From assembly GCF_025698545.1 (NCBI RefSeq), contig NC_068571.1, positions 34,257,733 through 34,321,732 on the forward strand: DNA of 64,000 nt. Reading direction: 5' to 3'. Positions within the stretch are counted from its first letter, which is position 1, and each line of letters begins with the position of its first letter. A program made the translations under genes and the position numbers. The notes under the pieces are model-generated. The model was not told where the DNA came from, ran no database searches, and was given only the letters and a program-made list of their open reading frames with translations. Shown here piece by piece: positions 12,237 through 30,584 of this stretch. The DNA is from Gossypium raimondii. Taxonomy: Eukaryota; Streptophyta; Magnoliopsida; Malvales; Malvaceae.

Positions 12237-15200
12237 ATGGCTGCAGAAGGAATGTTGTCGTTTTCAGTTGCTTCAGTTGTGGAGGATGTACTGCAACAAC
12301 ATGGCAATCGCTCCAAAGATCTTGATTTGGAATCTAGAAAAGCTGAGGAAGCTGGTACTTTAAACTCTTTTTTTTTTTTAATCAACATCTATATTTTGTT
12401 GAATGATGATGAATTTTTTGCTGAAAGCATATGTTATCTTTTTAATTCTATATAGTTTTAGCTAGTCGAAAAATGATGTAATTCCATGGAAAATTTTGCC
12501 TTTTTCTTCTATTTACCTATCTGATCTCCAACCTTTTTCCGTGAAATAGAAAACAGAAAACCTTTTGATCGTTGATCACTTACAGAGTTACAGTTTTTGA
12601 AATTGTTGATGAATTGCAGCGTGTTTTTGAATAAAATTTGATGAGATAATTTACTTGTGAAAATTAAAAAAAGAAAAAAAGAAGCTGAATGTGGTGATCT
12701 CTTGTATGGCACAGCATCAAGAAGGTACGAAGCCGCCGGATGGCTAAGGAAGATGGTTGGAGTTGTGGCGGCTAAAGATTTGCCAGCAGAGCCATCGGAG
12801 GAAGAATTTAGGCTTGGTTTGAGGAGTGGAATAATCCTCTGCAATGTTCTCAATAGAGTTCAACCTGGAGCTGTGCCTAAGGTTTACTAACTTTATTATG
12901 ATTATGGTTTTTTTCAATTGATTTTCCTTTTAATCATGGCTAATTTCATTGGGGGTGGTTGGTTTTAGGTGGTGGAAAGTCCATGTGACGCGGCCCTCAT
13001 ACCTGATGGAGCTGCATTGTCAGCTTTTCAGTATTTTGAAAATATAAGGAATTTCTTGGTAGCTGGTCAAGGGTTGGGGCTTCCCACTTTTGAGGCATCC
13101 GATCTAGAACAAGTATGTTTTTTTGACTTTTTTTACAATTCTTTGGCTTCGGAAGAAATTGGTTTTATTGTGTAATTTATTTACTTATCTGTGGTTTGGT
13201 TAAAATTCTTTAGGGAGGCAAATCTGCAAGGGTGGTTAATTGTGTTCTAGCACTTAAGTCCTATAACGAGTGGAAGCTCTCGGGTGGAAATGGAGTGTGG
13301 AAATTTGGTGGAAACTTAAAACCGGCCACCACCACTTTGGGAAAGTCATTTGTAAGAAAAAATTCAGAGCCTTTCACAAACTCCTTGCAGAGGACCTCAT
13401 CGATGAATGAGAAACTATTAAGTGGTCACTCCAATGAAATTGATCCTAATAAAATGGTTGGTAAGCTTAAACTGTTAGTATTCACTGTTTTCATATTCTA
13501 ATTCAACAATAAGACTGAATTCTATGAGTTTTTCTTATTATACAAGCAGGCCAGTTCTGGTTCGTTAAGCATGTTGGTTCGTGCCCTTCTAACAGATAAA
13601 AAACCTGAAGAAGTTCCAACGGTAGGTTTTTATTGGATCATTACACTTGTTTAACACACCAAGCTTGATTAGCATTTTCTTGTTTGGATAAATGGGGATA
13701 GTGGAATGACTTTTATCATAAATGATGGTTAATCTTTTTGCGCTATTTCTGCTACTTATTTTTGTCATTTTTTGTTGTTGATAGCTGGTTGAATCTGTGC
13801 TCAGTAAAGTTGTAGAGGAGTTTGAGAATCGGATTGCAAGCCAATCTGGAGTGGTATGTTTAGCTTTCAAATTTTACAAAAGAATAAGTCATTTACTATT
13901 TAATTATTGATCTTAACTAACATTTAGTTTATTATGGCCTCTTCTCCAAATTGAAAGATGAAAACGACTTCGAAAGACATCACTCCTTCTAAACTCAGAA
14001 AGCCTGTATTAAAACAAACTCTTGGGGATAAAAAGGTATATAATGATCCTCATGTACTTCAGAAGTCACTAGATGACTTTTCTCCAATGTTTTAGTGCTA
14101 TAGCTCACATTTCTCAAACTTCTTTCATTCTTGTAATGATTAAGATTGAGGAAAAGAACATCGAAGTGATGAAGAAAGAAGATTGCTTCCAAAAGAACCT
14201 CATTAATGAGGAGGAATTAAAAGGTCAATTGCAAAAACAGCAAATGATCTTTGATCAACAACAAAGAAATATTAAGGTGGGAATTACTGTGCTATATCTT
14301 CTGTTTTCTTGTCTATTTACGTACTTGACTTGCACTTATATGTATTATAAATTTTGTAGGAACTAAAGCATGCTATTAATTCCACAAAAGCAGGCATGCA
14401 ATTCATACAAATGAAGTTTCATGAAGAATTCAACAGTCTTGGTATATTGACTTTGCTTTCATAGAAGTACTTGGTTGAATTTTCTTGCTTATCAAAGTGC
14501 TAAGCAGGGTATTTTTACAGGTATGCATATTCATGGCCTAGCTCATGCTGCTTCTGGTTACCACAGGGTTCTAGAAGAAAACCGCAAGTTATATAACCAA
14601 GTTCAGGATCTTAAAGGTAAATTATTCACTTATCTTTTGCATAAGTTCTTATCATGCCTTTCCTTGTATTAAGTCCCCTAATTTATTAGAAAGGGTTATC
14701 TACTTCATCTGACCAGGAAGTATCCGTGTTTATTGCCGTGTGAGACCATTCTTGTCTGGATCAAGCTATCTTAGCACTGTGGATCATATAGAAGAAGGAA
14801 ACATCATCATCAACACTCCATCGAAGTATGGTAAAGGACGCAAATCCTTCACCTTCAACAAAGTCTTTGGGCAGTCTGCAACTCAAGGTGCTTCACTAAG
14901 AGTTTAAGTGCTATTGATAATGTTTCTGCAATTTTAGCATTCTTTACTTAGTCAGTTGCATCTTTATTGCATTGCAGCGGAGGTTTTTTCTGATATGCAG
15001 CCACTGATTCGGTCAGTTCTTGATGGATACAATGTTTGCATATTTGCATATGGTCAGACAGGATCAGGGAAAACTTACACTATGGTAAGACATGGTTGGA
15101 TTATTCACAAGTTTGATAATACATGCATTAAAATTTGTTTGATGAAATATACTTTTTCCTTTATAACTTACTAGTTTATTTGGTTTACAAATCCAGACTG

Positions 15201-17817
15201 GACCTAAAGACCTGACAGAGAAAAGTCAAGGGGTTAATTATAGGGCACTAGGTGATTTGTTCCTTCTAGCAGAACAAAGAAAGGATACCTTCCGCTACGA
15301 TGTTGCTGTTCAGATGATTGAAATTTATAATGAGCAAGTCAGGGATCTCCTTGTTACAGATGGAAGTAACAAAAGATATCCTTTTCCAATCATTTGGTTT
15401 TACTTGACTTCCCTCTAGGTTGTAAAATTAGATCATCATATCAGTTATAATCTATAAAAAGTTGTCTTGAAAGATTGGTAATTTAGAAAAAGCTTTCTTC
15501 CTATTCTAAATCAGAGTTTGATCATAAGGTGGTTGATGCTCTGAAAAATGAAACGCCAAAAAGTTTGAATTGGTTTAAATTTGAAAATGGATCTTGATCA
15601 TTGAATCTCTCACTTCAATATATGTTCAATGGTAGGTCTAGCCAGTCAATTTCCTAACCAAACTTATCCTTAATCTATTAATACATTAGAAATTCGCAAC
15701 AGTTCTCAGACAGGTCTCAATGTACCAGATGCCAACCTCATGCCTGTTTCGTCAACATCAGATGTTATTGATCTGATGAACCTAGGACAAAGGAATCGTG
15801 CAGTTGGTGCAACGGCCCTAAATGACCGTAGTAGCCGTTCTCATAGGTAACTTCTTACTTATTTACGCCTCTTGATCCTGAAATGTTTCTTAAATTTGAA
15901 GTTAATTTTTTTTATCACATTGCAGTTGCTTGACCGTCCATGTTCAAGGAAGAGATTTAACATCTGGAACTACTCTCCGTGGCTGCATGCATCTTGTGGA
16001 TCTCGCAGGAAGTGAGAGAGTAGACAAGTCTGAGGTAACGGGAGATCGACTAAAAGAGGCACAGCACATAAACAAATCTTTATCAGCTCTAGGAGATGTG
16101 ATTGCTTCCCTTGCCCAAAAGAATCCACATGTTCCTTACAGAAACAGCAAGCTCACTCAACTTCTTCAAGATTCACTTGGTAAGTTTAAGCTGTTGAAAT
16201 AGTGCACAACTTTTTCTTTTCAGAAGTTTTAATCATATTGGACTGGAATTGTATTTTCAGGAGGACAGGCCAAGACACTAATGTTTGTTCACATAAGCCC
16301 TGAATCTGATGCCTTAGGTGAAACAATAAGTACTCTCAAATTTGCAGAGCGTGTAGCTACTGTTGAACTTGGTGCTGCTCGAGTGAACAAAGACACTTCG
16401 GATGTTAAAGAACTCAAAGAACAGGTTATTGTATTCAACTCTAACTATTAGTTGATATGGTTATCTTAAGATAATTGTCAAATCTGATGCTCTTGCTTTT
16501 ACTAACTTGTTGGAATCAACTTCCAGATTGCTAGCCTGAAGGCAGCTTTGGCTAGGAAAGAGGGAGAGATGGACCAAAGCCAGCACTCTGTATCTAGTAG
16601 CTCTGAAAAATACCGAACAAAAGCTAGTGATCTATCGCCCTTCAATCCTAATCAGCAAGTTGGAGATGTTTTGGGGGCAAGAGAACCTGTGGCGAATGTG
16701 GGCAACATTGAGGTACATGATGCTTTCCACATGATAATAGTAGGATGGAAATTTAATTTCATTAATCACTTTGAATACAATCAGTCACAAATCCTTGATT
16801 CTTTCTCTTCAATTTAAAGATGATATGAATACTAATGTGTGAATGTCTTCATTGAATTCAGAATTTCATGGTAATAATATGCATTCCAGTGACTGAAAAT
16901 GGCTATAGTGGCATAATACTCATTCAAGTGTGCAAAATTTCTTTTCTCTCCTTAAAGCTAATTGATGGGAAGAAAATCTATAGTGCTTATATATTTTCTG
17001 GAATTGCTTGCCAAATTTCATGAATAATTTTAGCAATTCAATGAGTTGGGTTTGTTTGAGATGCCCTAGAATAGAAAGCTTGACTCGTCTGCTTTTGCAG
17101 GTGTGCAATAACTCTGCATTGAGGCAAAAGAGGCAAAGCGTTGATCTTGATGAGCTATTAGCAAATTCACCTCCCTGGCCTCCCGTTGTCAGTCCTGCCC
17201 AAAACTTTAGGGATGATGAGAAAGAATTAGGCTCGGGTGAGTGGGTGGATAAGGTTATGGTGAACAAGCAAGATACCATTAACAGAGTGGGAAGCCCTCT
17301 AGGATGTTGGGAAGCAGAAAATGGGAACTTGTCTGATGTCTTTTACCAGAAATATCTCCACGATTCTTCAAAGATTTATCCAGAAAAATCATATAATATG
17401 TTCTTGGGGGCTAATGGATTCAATATGGCCAGTGCTGATGACATAGATGATATTGATGTTGCAACCAGTGACTCGTCCGAGCCTGATTTGCTCTGGCAAT
17501 TCAATTCGACCAAACTTAGCAGCATAACCAATGGGATTGAGTCCAAGACCAAGAGACCCACTCCAAAATCAGCAAGAAACCCAGATATGAGGTAAGCCAA
17601 TACATACATTCTCATGTCGAATATTATCTGCCATTATTGTAAGTTTGTCGACATGTTACTAAAAAGCTGGTTAATTATCTGCAGCAAAAATCTACATCCT
17701 ATGTCAGGGCCATCACCGTCTAGGAAACTAGCAAATGGAGCTGGCCAACCTTTGCATCGAAATGTGAGGCAGCCACCAGCTGCTGACGGGAAACGCAGAA
17801 CTGGGAGCAGAAAATAA
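12237..17817 (+). CDS. Kinesin-14 with N-terminal calponin-homology domain (KIN14/KCH type)
   Basis: Coding exons: 12237-12354, 12715-12881, 12969-13112, 13214-13456, 13550-13621, 13785-13853, 13958-14035, 14145-14276, 14360-14441, 14521-14616, 14717-14887, 14978-15084, 15197-15375, 15685-15846, 15926-16179, 16261-16424, 16527-16712, 17101-17591, 17685-17817. These sum to 3048 nt, 1015 aa, with all phases closing. Residues about 40-165 form a calponin-homology actin-binding domain ([38 protein letters not shown]). A coiled-coil stretch precedes the motor, which starts at [12 protein letters not shown] (about residue 401). Motor motifs: P-loop [11 protein letters not shown], switch I SSRSHS, switch II DLAGSER, and [18 protein letters not shown]. 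The central motor after the CH domain identifies the plant KCH class, minus-end-directed motors linking microtubules and actin. The tail is low complexity. The intron after residue 553 is U12-type; the exon 4 donor (GTTGGT) is weak and was fixed by protein phase. Confidence 0.93.
15376..15684 (+). other. U12-type AT-AC intron of the kinesin gene
   Basis: The exon ends ...AACAAAAG at 15375 and the intron begins ATATCCTTTT, the U12 5' splice-site consensus. It ends ...TTAATAC at 15684, and the next exon opens ATTAGAAATTCGC, giving the conserved kinesin reading KR-LEIRNSS. A branch-site-like TCCTTAAT lies at 15667-15674, with its last adenosine 11 nt from the AC end, inside the spacing expected for U12 introns. 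No GT-AG alternative restores the frame and the conserved residues. Confidence 0.9.
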
Positions 17818-19301
17818 CAAGTTTATACACCATTATAACCACGTTGGAGTGATTTCTGATTCTTTTCTTCTTTTTATTTTATTTTATTTCTTTTTTCCTC
17901 TTATATTTTTTAGAGAGTGAGAGAATGTCTTGAATATACAGATAACCTTTTTCTTTCATTGTAATTTTTTTTATGGTATAGTTAAAACGCAGCAATAATT
18001 CCAGTTGCCTATTTGTTTATTAAGGACAAGTTGTGCAGATGATGCGTCCTGCCTTGGGTATTTGTGTAAAGACTCTGCTTTTCTTCGGTGCTTGAGAGAA
18101 TTAAAAGTCTTATTGCAATGGCTCTGCAATTACCATACAATTGGTTTGGGTTGAAGATGTCCTTTTTGAGTTGTTTTCAAGTTATGTCTAAGCTTATGCT
18201 ACTTTCTGCAAACCGAGACAAAAGGATCAGTCTCTGTATTCATGTAATTATGTTACAAATTCCAAAAGCTGACATGAAAATAATATGTAATTGTCGCAGG
18301 CTGTAATAGGAGTCAGATTGGCAAACGAACAAATTAATCTTTATTTGTATATTACGTCAAAATGCAAAATGATCCTAAATGAGTCCCTCTACTAATTTAT
18401 TTATTTTTTAAGCAGAGCAAAATGCAATATTATTATATTACAGGGCCTTTATATTACTTTTATTTCAAATACTCTTCCCCATGTAATCTTTTTTACATGA
18501 ATCAAGAAGAGCAAGCAGGCATTCTTAGCCATTTAATTGTAACTTAATTACTGAACAAAAGAGAGAAGCAATGAAGAAAGGAGCAAATATCCTGATATTC
18601 AATATGATTAGACACGAGGAGCAATCATGTTATACCAATCAAACTCAAAAAGTAACATGGGAGCCATCTGGTTCGATTGCTAGGCGGCAGGCAAACATGG
18701 ACGGCAGAAGGTGTTGCAGCAGAGGAGACTAATCAAATCCTTTTATATGGAGGTAGAAGTTAGAATAATAGAACCCATGATAAAGTCATAGGAACAAAGC
18801 CCATTCACGGCTCTTCTTCTAGAATTTGGGAGAGGTTAGGACCATTCTCCTTTGGCGTGAGGGATAGTAATAGCTATCGCCAAACCGAATGAAAATGACA
18901 AATCTCCGTTGAATAAAGTCGTGACAGCCCACCTTTGACCCATACTGCAGCCCAAGACCAAGCCACCCATCAATGATCAAACCATTCTCACTTTTATTAG
19001 GCTTGCTTTGGAACCTCCTCATTGGCTGCTTTGCTCACCCTCCGAAACCCCAGAAAAGCCAGAGATTCCCCGACAACTCCGGCGATAACTGTACCCCATA
19101 CCCTATCTCTGCCCTTCTCGACTACCGCACCCTCGTTACTAAGCTCTTTCTTTGATCTGAGGTTTATTCCTTCTCTTTTTCGACAAATTTTTTATTTTAT
19201 TTTTTACAGTTCCCTTTGTTTGAAAAACTTGATCTTGAATGTTTTGTTGGTTTATTGTTATTACGTTGGATTGAAGTTCTTTTTTTTTTTTGAAGTAAGA
19301 A
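17818..19301. other. Kinesin 3' region, spacer, and fumarase promoter/5' leader
   Basis: The kinesin 3' UTR probably occupies the first few hundred bases (T-rich, with AATAAT-type signals near 17993-18000). The rest has no recognisable gene; the frames near 18973-19155 and 19022-19411 are Pro/Ser/Thr-rich leader artefacts overlapping the fumarase start. A pyrimidine-rich leader precedes the fumarase ATG. Confidence 0.5.
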
Positions 19302-23822
<4,521 letters not shown>

Positions 23823-25865
23823 ATTTTTTTTTTTTTTTTGCTAGAGGAGACTTAAGCAGCAATTGCTTAGATTTTAATTAATTTTAAGACCATTTTTCTC
23901 GGTCGGATTACAAAATAGAATCCGACCACGATTTTCTTCATATTCCGATTATGGAAAACAATATTATTGAGGTTTCCCATTTGCTTGGAATTGTTTATGC
24001 AGTTTATGTAGTGAAAAAAAGAATAGTCGTGGATTGACTAATAAGGGGAAAACCTCCCTCATTTGTAAGGAGACTGATTGAAGTAAAGTTGAAGGCAAAA
24101 TAAAAGAGATGGCATCGAGTTTTGGTACATACTAATGCTCTTGAATCTTTTTTTATGTATGTTAAAGGTGTTGCCTTTCATTTAAGTTCTTTATGTAACG
24201 GTACTGCAAAATGTGTATATTTTCTCTTGACACCAAAGACGAGAAGAAAGAAAAAAGCTTTCATTTGGAGAGATGCAAAATGATGACGTTCAGTGATGAA
24301 GCTAGTAAGTTCGATTTTTGGAAGAATTTTTCTACTATTTCAACCGTAGTCATTATAACTAGCTTTGCTCATTTATCTACCAATCAAGTTCCAGTGAGCA
24401 TAACACCATGTTTTGTTTGACAAGTCCAATAGTACCGGTAGCTTTCCCATCCCCACTGATCGTTATCCACCATGGTTAAGGTGTTTCTAGCAGTAATCAA
24501 AATGAGTTTATAATCCTTCTTTGACCAATCAACACCCCAAGTAATCAAGTTGATAAATAATTAGGGTGTAATTGAGTCGAGTCGCGCTCATTCAAAATTC
24601 AGTGTTTGATATTTTGCTCAAGCTCGATCGAGAATCATTTTTAAGCTTGTTTACATCGAGTTTAATTAGGCTCGTTTATAATTTTTTGCATTCTCTAACT
24701 AAATTAATAAAATATCATTTTTTGAATGTGAGATTATTATTGTTATTTAAAATTCAATTACAAAATCCAAAACAAGGTGTTTACTATTCCACTAAATCCT
24801 TCCTTGCTAATAGGAAAATGGAGTAAATTAGAAGTGAAACATTGCAAGAGCCAAAACGCCAAAACGCCAAAAATCATTCACCACTTCTGATATAAATAAA
24901 CTTGTATGAGTAAATTGCTTATCTTTGACGTATAAAGATGCCAAATTTTATTAATAGCAGCAAAACCGAGCTTCACCATTCTGAAGTGGTCAGCCCGAGG
25001 TGTAAAAGGGAAAATAACCAATAAATAAAACTACAAAAACCTCTACTTTTAAGGCCATTATGAGAACTTTATAGTAGATATTAACTAATATAAAGTAATG
25101 CAATCATCAGCATTAACGACCAAAAAGCAAACTTGTGCAAGCTGCAAGAAACAAAGTCATTAATATCTAAACTTCTAAAAGCTTTTGGCATATGAAATTA
25201 ATTAAACATGAAAGATAAGTTCCTTTATATTAATTAAACAAGAAGGATAAGTTAAGAGTAAGGTTTTCGCATTTAGAGGTTAGTCATTGAACTATTCAAA
25301 GTTATTTGTTTATTAATTTTGTAATGGACTTCAGATGTGATTATGAGTTAACTCACTATTCATTATAAGGTAAATTACACCCAAAGTTATTCAATTGTTA
25401 GGAAATTTATACTTTAAGCATTCATCTTAGTGCAACCGAACTGGTCTGGCCAGAAAGAAACAAAACAAATTAGTTTCAAAGCAAATAAGAGAAAACAAGA
25501 AAGGAAAAGCAAGAAAGAAAAGGAGGGAAAGGGAAAGTTTGAGAAGAATTAGGATTGAAGTTTTTTAACCCCCAAATAAAGAATTCCGACCCAAAGAAGA
25601 GTTCTTGAACTTGGAAAAACAGATTGCAAACAAATTAATTTGTTTCAAGAACATAAAAATGACAAAAAGAACAATAAGGAAACAACAAGAAAAACGAAAA
25701 GAAGAGGCGCTCAAATGGAGTCCTTTGAAGAACTTGGCTTTAACAAACACCAAAATTAGATCTAATCAATCACGATCACCACAAAATCTTAAAAGAAAAT
25801 GAATTGAAAGCAAATCACAAGAATGAGATCTTGCAGAAATAACAACTCTAAGAGTTTGACAAACA
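23823..25865. other. Fumarase 3' region and intergenic sequence
   Basis: After the stop comes a T-rich 3' UTR. From about 24200 on I see no gene; the stretch 24570-24760 has repeated GCTCGA/TCGAG words typical of degenerate small DNA elements. 25430-25860 is A/G-rich low complexity. Confidence 0.45.
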
Positions 25866-26049
25866 AAAAAATGACCTAAAAATTGAGAGTTCTGATACTA
25901 CTTTAATTAGGATTACCTAAATAACAAGTAACATTAATAATAAGAGGGACAACCCTTTTCAAACAAAAAAAAAAAAAAACCTAAAAACTAAATGTTCTAA
26001 TCTTACTTTAATTAAGATTACTTAAACTACAAGTAACATGTAAAGAACT
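25866..26049 (+). repeat. Diverged direct duplication of about 110 bp
   Basis: Two related units run in tandem: each has an A-rich start, then CCTAAAAA, a TTCTRAT/ACTTTAATTA core and ACAAGTAACAT. They differ by many substitutions and indels. No function is apparent. Confidence 0.6.
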
Positions 26050-26149
26050 AAATGGAAAAAAAAAAGCTAAGTATAAACTTACTAAATTAAAATGAAAATT
26101 CGACTAGCCTATATAAATAATGTAACCTGCCCATGAATTATGATTAAAT

Positions 26150-28313
26150 TTTGAAAGTCACATCGGCCACCGAATGGTCCAGAAAAATCAATCAGACTCT
26201 CAGAAATTTATTTTCAAAGCAATCGATTATTTTTCAAAAAACTGTAGTGGGCATCTTTTTTTGCAAAGTTTAATTAAAATTCCAATTAAAAAGATTCTCA
26301 TTAATTTTAAAAACATATTACATATTTAGCTTCCAAAAAAATCCAGTTTTGCAATGGAAAAACCAGTGTTCACAATTTGTTAATAAAACCATAATTGTTA
26401 ACAAAACCATAATTACTAACTTTAATGAAAAATTATTAATTTAGACAATTATATAACTTATCCAATTCTTAATATTCATGCATGCAATAACTAAATACAT
26501 CCCAAAATCTAATCTCATGCCACAATTCGTAAAATTAATTGTTACAAACCAAATAAATAAAAAATTAAATACTTTATTTAATAAAAAAAAGGATGAGACC
26601 TCCAAATTGCGAAATTTGAGCCTTAACCTTGAAACTTACCTAAAAAATGTTAAACTAATGGGATGAGCTTAAAAAGTCAATGCGAGTCTTAATTAAAGGC
26701 AAACAGAGTATGCATAACTTACAAATCATGCAAGAAACTCGTTTAGCAATTGAACACAAAAACTAACAGATTATCGGTAATCACAATGGTACATAGAATT
26801 CACAGAATCATGGTGCTTCCAACATATATGCATATACATGCTCAAGAATGACAATGCAATAAGGTCCTACCCATCCATCCGCTACACAATACGAGTTTCT
26901 TAGAACTCATCTATTTAATCACCAAAACAATTAGGAGTCGTAGCTCAGTGTGGAAAAACCACCAATAATAATTTGCAAACAAGTTGTCGGTAATGTGGAT
27001 GAGCCGTTAGAAATACAGATAAGTTACCAGTAAATTACAGTAAACCGCCAATAATTCAGGCAAGCTACCAATAAGATGCAAACGGTGCTGCTAATGATGT
27101 GGTCAAGCCACCAATATCCAGTACCTCCTACAATACTCTAGTGCAGTGCACTGACAACAATATTGCTGATTTAAATACTGCCAAAACTCCACGGAACTCC
27201 TCTATTACCCATAAATCCTAATTCTCATGCAATGCAAATGATATTCCATGAATGAAGCACAATCATGCATGATAGAAATAGTTATAGTGCAGAACAATGG
27301 CCTGTTTAACGTGCTTTTGGTAACAGTTTCACTATATGACTTGCACACTTTTCGTCAATCAATCAATGGCATCAATGGTATGTAACAAACATACAAAGTA
27401 CAATACAATCAATGCATACTTAATATGCAATTCGAGCAGTGTCACAAAAAGTCGCATGTTATAAATGCAACCAATGAACAATAACAATTTTCATAATATA
27501 CAATACAGTGCTTGTCACAATCATGCAAATAATCAACTTTAATAAAGGCAAACCATCTGACAATCACATATGACGATTTCGTATTCAAGCGATCCCAAAC
27601 AGGGCCTTTAACATTCGACCAAATTACTTGATACATACCTTGCTCAACATTTCCCTAGTTTGACTTTAGGCTGTTCGGCCATGCCCAAACCAGCAAGCTT
27701 AATTTATTTATTATTAACACATAATATCAATTACAAACAATACACACAAAGGTAAGATCCGCACTTCACATTCGACATGTATAAAAAAGAAATATACGTG
27801 CATTCAGTTTCCCCCTTGAAGGGCAATCGAACAACTCTCAAAGACTCATCATCATTCGGCCAAATCAAACAAGAAGTACTCACATACACAATTCACATTT
27901 AACTAAGTCCCACATCTGAATTACGCAAGTTCGTAGCCCAATTGCTAATTTGCAATTTCTCTCCACTTAAAACCGAACAAACCTAATCAAATAACATGAC
28001 AAAATAATGTTAGAATCAACCTAAAACACATTTATGGGGTTTAACCAATTAGTACTACATAAGCGACACTTTAGATCCAACTTCGGTAAATAAACTTACG
28101 CTATTTTGCTACTAAACGGAAATGTGAATTAAGTTCGTTGTCACTGTTGATCCGAGAAGTTTAGATTTGATCCTTCAACATAAAAATCATAAAAAATTAG
28201 TAGCTAAAAAAATTGGTTAAGGCCTTAGAGGCATTCGACCATAACAAAAAAAAAATAACGACAAGGAAAGCGATGTTAGATCACTACCGAAACAACACTT
28301 ATGCTTCATGGTT
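26150..28313 (-). mobile_element. Possible degenerate LTR-type repeat, minus orientation
   Basis: Read on the minus strand the stretch has LTR-like character, including short imperfect iterations of ATTGGTGGCTT-like words at roughly 40-55-bp spacing (+ strand about 26958-27120). No termini, target-site duplication or coding domain could be defined. This call rests on general resemblance only. Confidence 0.25.
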
Positions 28314-30571
28314 TGTAATGGCCCGGTTTAGACCTTATTCGGAATAGTGGTTTCGGGACTAAATCCGAGTCAAAAAAATATTTTAACATTATTTTGGAGT
28401 CAACAGTATGTTAATTTATGTGTGTGAAAGTTTCGTGTGAAAATTTTATCGTTTGTGTGCTTGATTTAATTAAAAGGATTTAATCGCGTTAAATGCAAAA
28501 TTAGAATGCTATATGTAAAGGTACCTATTTGCTATTGCTTTTATTAAATAGAGTCCTTATGTGGTAATTTAATCATTAGAATATTGCATGGTCAAAAATA
28601 GACAACCATTATGTGTTTTGTAATTTAAATATTAAGGTTAATATGGTAATTATGTTAATAAGCTTTGTATAATAAAACAAAACATGAAAATTAGTGATCC
28701 ATTCATCTTTATTGCCGAAAATGACAAAGGAAAAGAAAGTTTATAAGCAAAATTGGGTTCGACACTTTTGGTTGTTGACTAAGGTATGTTTTTTGCTCGG
28801 TTTTTGATAATTTTTATGTTTTTGAGATTGTTGCTTCGTATACTAGCTATCCCATGCTTTAATTTTTGGATTTGGTGGTGAATTGGAGATTTACCATTGA
28901 TGATATCTTGGTGTTTTTGTTGTTTGATGATGAAAAATAAATATTGGTTGATAGATTATTATGTTTAATTAAGTGATTTTTGATAAAAATGCTTATTAAT
29001 GATTAAATTGTGAAATTTGCAAATTGAGGGGTCAAAATGTGAAATAAATGAAATTAATGGGCTGCTAGGGACATAGGAAGAATTCGGCCTAACTAGAGTT
29101 TAATGAAATTTAAATATTTTGTGTTGTTTTGAAATAGGGACTAAATTGTGAAAATGTGAAATATTATGGGCTAAAGTGAAAAATTCCCAATTATGTGTTT
29201 TTGGATGTAATTGAAGGAATTTGTAATTAAATAAGTTAAATTTGAATTGATTTAGATCAAGAAAAGAAGAAATCAGATTTGGATCGGGGGAAGTCGAAAG
29301 TTGTTGATTAGTCATTCCGGTCCGTTCGTGTTAGTACGAGGTAAGTACATAAGTAATTATATATCGTTAAATTTGAATGTATATATATTTTATAACTGCC
29401 GAATTGAATTATTACAAATGTATGTGTATATGCCGAATTGAATTAAGCATGGGAGTATTACTTATGAGTTTGAATCGATCGAATTACGACGTCTGAAAGC
29501 CCTATACGAACCTTAGGAATAGTTAGGATACTTATGTCATGACATAGGATTCCGATATGTGATTACGTGTAAGACCATGTCTGGGACATTGGCATCAATT
29601 TGCGATTTACGTGTAAGACCATATCTGGGACATCGACATCTTATAGGAGTTCGTGTAAAACCCTGTCGGGGACAGTGGCATCGATATTTGATTTCATGTA
29701 AGACCACGTCTGGGACGTTGGCATTGAATGAGTTTTTCGAGTTATCTGAGTATCCTATTTAATTCCGAAGGGTTCAACAGGCAATATCGAGTTAAGATCG
29801 AACGTAAAAACGAGCTAAATGGTTCAGGTACGTACGAAGTTAAATGATTATGAAAAAGGTAAGAGTTGATATATGATGTGATCATAAGAGTTACATGAGA
29901 AATGTGATTGTACATGTGTATGGAACTAATTAGATTCGGTTATTTCGAATTGAATTATGGATGTACTCGTGATGTTTTATTTGCTTATGACTTTTTAAGC
30001 TATTCAAGCTTACTTTGTGTGTTTATTTGACATTTTATAGGTTTTTGAAAGCTAGCTTTGAGCTCGGGGATCGTCAAGGATCATCGTCACACTATCGACT
30101 ATTATTCGGTACTTTTGAAGTTTGTAATTAAGACATATGGCATGTATAGGCTAGTTTTGATATGTTTGATTTTTAAATTTTGTGTATAAATAGCCATGCG
30201 AAAATGGCTTGATTATGATGTTAATGTTTGTGAGAATTCGATCATGTTTTAAGCTTATTATGGAAGTATGTTTCATGGTATATAATGCATAAGTTCTTAT
30301 AAAATAAGTTAGGTATAATTGTTGGTTTGTATATTGGTTGATTAGGTATGATTTGTGAAGGCAAAGTATGCATATAATTTATGCTTGAGTGGTTAGTTAT
30401 TTAGGTTCGGTTTCTAAATGGCAAATAATGAATATGTTTCAGGTAAATGTTGTTAATCTCATGTGTAATTTTAAAGTGACATTTTGATGTTTGCATTAGG
30501 CTATGAAACGGTATAATTAGATTAATAGTGAATGGTAATATTAGTATAAATTTTGAGGTTAATTTTGCTAG
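28314..30571 (+). mobile_element. Truncated LTR related to the solo LTR at 52358
   Basis: Begins TGTAATGGCCCGG at 28314 and is colinear with 52358-about 54860: both share GTGGTTTCG near the start, AATCGCGTT, TTTTTGAT/AATTTTTA, the four- versus three-unit 43-bp repeats, and CACACTATCGA near the middle. The similarity runs up to the CACTA element at 30572; the last roughly 600 bp of the LTR are not found on its other side. No internal retrotransposon genes remain. Family assignment (probably Gypsy type) is inference. Confidence 0.7.
29566..29727 (+). repeat. Four tandem units of about 43 bp inside the LTR
   Basis: Each unit contains GTGTAAGACCATGTCTGGGA or a close variant followed by a GGCATCGAT-like word. 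The related LTR at 52358 has three units at the equivalent place. Confidence 0.85.
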
Positions 30572-30584
30572 CACTACACCAAAA

